From positions 1 to 64,000 of the forward strand of contig JAFABI010000025.1 of assembly GCA_023426125.1 (NCBI GenBank): a DNA stretch of 64,000 nt, in the 5' to 3' direction. Source of the DNA: Bacillota bacterium (GTDB taxonomy: Bacteria; Bacillota; Clostridia; Acetivibrionales; DTU013). Shown piece after piece: positions 60,704 to 64,000 of this stretch. Numbering within the stretch: position 1 is the stretch's first letter; every line of letters begins with the position of its first letter. Made by a program: the position numbers and the translations under genes. The notes beneath the pieces are model-generated. The model searched no databases. It was not told where the DNA came from and saw only the letters and a list, made by a program, of their open reading frames with translations.

Positions 60704-62212
60704 ATGAAAAAAAGGTTAATCAACTGGAGGAAGATGTTGACTTTTACTTTTATTTTCACCTTACTCATTATTGCATACACTTTCAGTGTAAACGCAGCCA
60801 CCAACAGTTATATTCAAAATGATTCATTCTGGAAGGACACTTCAGGTAATCCGATCTATGCTCAAACCGGAAATATTATAAAAGTTGGCAGCACCTATTA
60901 TTGGTACGGAATTAAGTATAACGGCGCTGTTACTTATTATAATAATCCAACTGCCAAGAATTCCGACAATTCCTTTAATTGCGTAAATTGCTATTCTTCT
61001 ACAGACCTTATGAATTGGACATTTCAAGGAGCGGTGTTTACTGCTGCGGACTTAGGTACAACGAATGCGGTTGGATGTTCAGGAGTAGCCTATAATGCAA
61101 CTACAGGAAAATACGTAATGGTTATAGTATTTAATGGTGACCTAGCGCCCAATGGAGGTGTCTGCTTTGCAACAAGTTCAACTCCGACCGGGCATTTCAC
61201 CCGCCAAAATATTCAAACAACCATTACGAATGTACTCTACAATTCACCTGCGGATAATTCACTTTTTATTGATGATAATGGGCAGGCTTACTTGATTTTT
61301 AGTAATCTAAACGGTAGAACACACCTTTATGTTGCGCCACTGAATCCCGCCGATTTTTTGAGTGTACAACCGGCGACAAACGTCTATAATAGTTCAGCTG
61401 GTGGACGAGAAGGCAATATGATGTTCAAGCATAATGGAAGGTACTACCTCTGCTCGTCCGATCTCCACGGTTTCAATGCGTCCCATACCTATTATATCTC
61501 TGCTACCAACATATTAGGTCCGTATTCAACAGAGGCTGTCATGCAAGGAACAGATGGCGATTTCTCTCATGTTTCCCAGACGAGTAATGCGTATGCAGTC
61601 GGCGGTTCGAACGGCTCCACAGTTATTTTCACCGGTATGCGCTGGAGTGAATTCGCTGGAAATGGTAAAGGCTACAATGTGTGGTGCCCAATTACCTTTA
61701 GTGGAGCAACCCCAATATTCAATTCAGTAAACCAATGGACAATCAACGCTTCGACAGGAGCATGGTCAGTCGGATCGGGCAACAATTATGCTATTAATCC
61801 GGAATTTGAAGCTGATCGTGTTGTTACATCAACAATTGCAGGCTGGACCAATACTGGCTCAGCAGCAAACTTAAAAGGCAAGCAAGATTGGGGTAATTTT
61901 GTATTACAGCATTATAATGCCTCTGCTTTTTCAGCTATGACGCATCAAACTATAACCGTTCCGAACGGTACATACACCATGAAAGCCTGGGTAAAAAGCA
62001 GCGGTGGACAGTCGACCTGCAGATTATTTGCCAGAAATTTTGGTGGCACTGAAATACAATATAATATTAATACTGCAATATCTTCCTGGACACAAGTAAC
62101 TTTATCCTCATCGATTAATGTAACAAATGGTTCTATTAATATAGGTTTGTATTCGGTTGGAGCTGCCGGTAACTGGGCTCAAGTTGACAATATAACCCTT
62201 ACGAAGAATTGA
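60704..62212 (+). CDS. Secreted GH43-like glycosidase with C-terminal carbohydrate-binding domain
   Basis: A 502-residue exported enzyme. The signal peptide ends near TFSVNAATNS. The catalytic part (about 35-365) has the five-bladed beta-propeller pattern of family 43 glycosidases (GNIIKVGSTYYWYG, CYSSTDLMNWTFQG, NSLFIDDNGQAYLIFSN, AGGREGNMMFKHNGRYYLC). The overall layout recalls the exo-beta-1,3-galactanase-like branch, but substrate cannot be fixed by eye. The last 130 residues look like a beta-sandwich carbohydrate-binding module (TITVPNGTYTMKAWVKSSGG, GNWAQVDNITLTKN). The ATG at 60704 has AAGGAGG 8 bases upstream; the frame also opens at a TTG at 60698. A terminator follows, so it is a single-gene unit, co-regulated with the importer by the shared repeats. 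Confidence 0.88.
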   Translation: MKKRLINWRKMLTFTFIFTLLIIAYTFSVNAATNSYIQNDSFWKDTSGNPIYAQTGNIIKVGSTYYWYGIKYNGAVTYYNNPTAKNSDNSFNCVNCYSSTDLMNWTFQGAVFTAADLGTTNAVGCSGVAYNATTGKYVMVIVFNGDLAPNGGVCFATSSTPTGHFTRQNIQTTITNVLYNSPADNSLFIDDNGQAYLIFSNLNGRTHLYVAPLNPADFLSVQPATNVYNSSAGGREGNMMFKHNGRYYLCSSDLHGFNASHTYYISATNILGPYSTEAVMQGTDGDFSHVSQTSNAYAVGGSNGSTVIFTGMRWSEFAGNGKGYNVWCPITFSGATPIFNSVNQWTINASTGAWSVGSGNNYAINPEFEADRVVTSTIAGWTNTGSAANLKGKQDWGNFVLQHYNASAFSAMTHQTITVPNGTYTMKAWVKSSGGQSTCRLFARNFGGTEIQYNINTAISSWTQVTLSSSINVTNGSINIGLYSVGAAGNWAQVDNITLTKN

Positions 62213-62607
62213 TTCCTATAATTGAGAATCTGTCTATGCCAGGTAAGCCTAACATTATATTGAGGATTTTTAGTTTGATTAATAACAAATCTATAATATA
62301 AATTGAGCAGCTTATATCTGAAAGAATTCTATTTAGATATATTTATAGATATAAGCTGTTTTTTCCTTTAAAATTATATATTTCTTCAATTTATGACATA
62401 TCCGGCCACAATGTAGGGCACCTGCATCCAAATATTTTTTACTGTGTTATTAAATCTATTTGATCCATCAAAGAATCCTTTAATAAAAATGGAATTACTC
62501 AATTCATGTAATGAGATTATATAAAAGTAAAAATCTTCGACTATAAAATACCGGCGGGATTTGATAAGTTTAAGATGTAAGATATTCACAATATAAGGAG
62601 AATGAGT
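62213..62607 (+). other. Intergenic region before the last binding-protein gene
   Basis: After the terminator at 62308-62364 there is no gene until 62608. An imperfect 18-base palindrome CTCAATTCATGTAATGAG (62498-62515) and a TATAAA at 62542-62547 may be operator and promoter for the next gene. The AAACATCAT repeats seen twice upstream are absent here, so another regulator is likely. Confidence 0.4.
62308..62364 (+). terminator. Rho-independent terminator after glycosidase gene
   Basis: CAGCTTATATCT (62308-62319) pairs perfectly with AGATATAAGCTG (62347-62358), followed by six T residues (62359-62364). The 27-base loop can fold further. It closes the glycosidase transcription unit. Confidence 0.78.
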
Positions 62608-64000
62608 ATGAAAAAAAGCATTAAAAGGTTCAGTCTGGTCATGCTTGCCCTGCTGATACTTGTTTCAAGTGTGGCGTGCTCAGGAAACAATCAGCCTGGC
62701 AATGAGTCGGCAGCCGCTGTTGATGCCTCAGCATCTTCAAGCACTACCGCAAAAGATGTCGGAAGTGGCGGGGCGGCGCAAGTTGGGCAATCCGGAAAGG
62801 CTTCGAGAGAATTTCAACCCGTACCTGACGGTGATTGGAAACAGCCCTACGCAGCTATGGTAAATATTACTACAGTAAAAGGCGCGAATTCGGACATTGT
62901 ATTTGACAAGGAGGACAGCGAAGCGGATAATCCATGGACAAGAGCATGGATAAAGGATTTGGGCATTGAGGTTACCTATGAGTGGATTGACGAAGGAAAC
63001 ACACAATATGACACGAAACTGAACATGGCAATTGCATCGGGAACTCTGCCGGATGCATTCAAATGCAACTACATACAGTTTAGACAGCTTATGACAGCGG
63101 GTCTTTTGCAGGATATTACGGAACCATATAACAAAAACGCCTCACAGCGTATCAGAGGCTATGAAAAAACTGATCCTGATACGATAAAGCTTACGTCTGT
63201 TGACGGTAAAATATATGGTATCCCGGCATATTACTACGGAATAATCGATAGCCCAAGAGATCTATGGGTACGAAAAGACTGGTATGAAGCTGCAGGCCAG
63301 CCTTCTCTGAAAACAGTTGCCGATTTTGAGAATCTGGCAAGGAAATTTATGAAAGAGCATGGCGGTTACGGATTGGGCGTAAGCAACAATCTTGACGAGC
63401 TTTTCATGACTGGTCCCATGTTTAAAGTATACCTGGGTACTCCAAGCAACGGCTCCTATTTCTGGTACAAAGACTCGTCGGGAAAAATTAAAGCCGATAT
63501 CACTCATCCGGAAATGAAAACAGCCCTTGAAACATGGGCTAAATGGTATAAGGAAGGCATTATTAATCCCGATTTTGCAAATACGGATTCCACCAAAATG
63601 AACGAAGATATTGTTAACGGCAAAACGGGTATGCAGCCATTTTATCAGTGGCAGGGCTGGCTCAATGGTCCCAACCTTGTTGCAGCGCAAGGCAATAATG
63701 ACGCTTACATGATTCCGTTCCCATTCCCGACAGTGGACGGTTCCCAGGTACTCGGACAAGTAGGTTTCCCTAACGGAGCCAATATTGTTGTAAGCAAGAA
63801 TTGCAAAAATCCCGCAGCGGTTATGAAACTTTTAAGTTATACAGATTATGTCATGTTTGACCCCAACACTGTTCTTACCGACGAAGAGTTCCATGGATTT
63901 ACCGACGGACAGAGAGAGCATGTACCGGGTGCATTTGAGATAATCGACCCTACCGCAGATATGATTCAGTTTGAGCATGTTCTTGCTGCATTGAAGACAG
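62608..64000 (+). CDS. ABC solute-binding lipoprotein (partial, runs off the end)
   Basis: The frame is open from ATG 62608 to the window end, 464 codons. AAGGAG lies 7 bases upstream of this ATG, whereas an in-frame ATG at 62602 is too close. A signal peptide ends in lipobox SSVAC with Cys24, followed by a Ser/Ala/Gly-rich linker. The body has features of large (about 540-residue) LplA/YtcQ-type binding proteins: ASGTLPDAFKCNYIQF, LTSVDGKIYGIPAYYYG, LWVRKDWYEAAG, WAKWYKEGIINPDFA. These bind oligosaccharides, often with permeases downstream, which would lie outside the window. Confidence 0.9.
   Translation, partial: MKKSIKRFSLVMLALLILVSSVACSGNNQPGNESAAAVDASASSSTTAKDVGSGGAAQVGQSGKASREFQPVPDGDWKQPYAAMVNITTVKGANSDIVFDKEDSEADNPWTRAWIKDLGIEVTYEWIDEGNTQYDTKLNMAIASGTLPDAFKCNYIQFRQLMTAGLLQDITEPYNKNASQRIRGYEKTDPDTIKLTSVDGKIYGIPAYYYGIIDSPRDLWVRKDWYEAAGQPSLKTVADFENLARKFMKEHGGYGLGVSNNLDELFMTGPMFKVYLGTPSNGSYFWYKDSSGKIKADITHPEMKTALETWAKWYKEGIINPDFANTDSTKMNEDIVNGKTGMQPFYQWQGWLNGPNLVAAQGNNDAYMIPFPFPTVDGSQVLGQVGFPNGANIVVSKNCKNPAAVMKLLSYTDYVMFDPNTVLTDEEFHGFTDGQREHVPGAFEIIDPTADMIQFEHVLAALKT

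Noticed and set aside
1..64000. CRISPR arrays, tRNA, rRNA, insertion sequences
   Set aside because: No regularly spaced repeats, no tRNA-like cloverleaf or rRNA stretch, and no transposase motifs were seen in the intergenic regions.

Overview
The window looks like part of the chromosome of a low-GC, anaerobic, plant-fibre-degrading Firmicute (Clostridia, Ruminiclostridium-like). The reasons are AT-rich coding sequence, strong GGAGG-type ribosome binding sites, radical-SAM and U32 iron-sulfur enzymes typical of anaerobes, and YesM/YesN two-component systems beside carbohydrate ABC transporters and a secreted GH43-type glycosidase. No species can be named from the sequence alone. Every gene called is on the + strand.

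Region 1 (1-45.2 kb) is a large nonribosomal peptide synthetase (NRPS) operon whose start lies outside the window. In order: the end of one NRPS (PCP-Ox-C); a PP-loop ATPase/amidotransferase-like enzyme; five NRPS proteins carrying seven adenylation (A) domains; a U32-family Fe-S protein between the last two of them; an MFS exporter; a chorismate mutase-DAHP synthase; a type II thioesterase; and a free-standing cobalamin-type radical SAM protein built inside a decayed A domain. Codes read by eye suggest Gln - Thr - Cys - (Val/Ile-like, methylated) - (Thr, two methyltransferases) - unknown (radical SAM plus methyltransferase) - (Gly, methylated), followed by reductive release as an aldehyde or alcohol.

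Three things make this cluster unusual. First, A domains are interrupted at three different places (before A1, between A2 and A3, between A8 and A9) by four nMT-like methyltransferases, one FkbM methyltransferase and two different radical SAM/B12-type units. Second, every NRPS junction has a complete condensation (C) domain at the end of the upstream protein and an extra half C domain (C-lobe only) at the start of the next. Third, the upstream NRPS proteins and three separate tailoring enzymes share a short C-terminal [D/E]-F-x-[F/L/M]-like tail, as if all dock to the same kind of receptor. A U32 protein together with a prephenate-supplying enzyme also suggests O2-independent hydroxylation.

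Region 2 (45.2-46.9 kb) is a small decayed area: an Imm-5-like putative immunity protein and a broken membrane protein resembling a bacteriocin-immunity ABC permease.

Region 3 (46.9-64 kb) holds sugar-uptake operons: YesM kinase/AraC-type regulator then lipoprotein-permease-permease (46.9-53.5 kb); a second such set (53.6-60.3 kb); a secreted GH43-like enzyme (60.7-62.2 kb); and the start of a third binding protein that runs off the end. Direct repeats with 20-bp spacing and identical distance to the -10 box in front of the second transporter and the glycosidase suggest one AraC-type regulator controls both.
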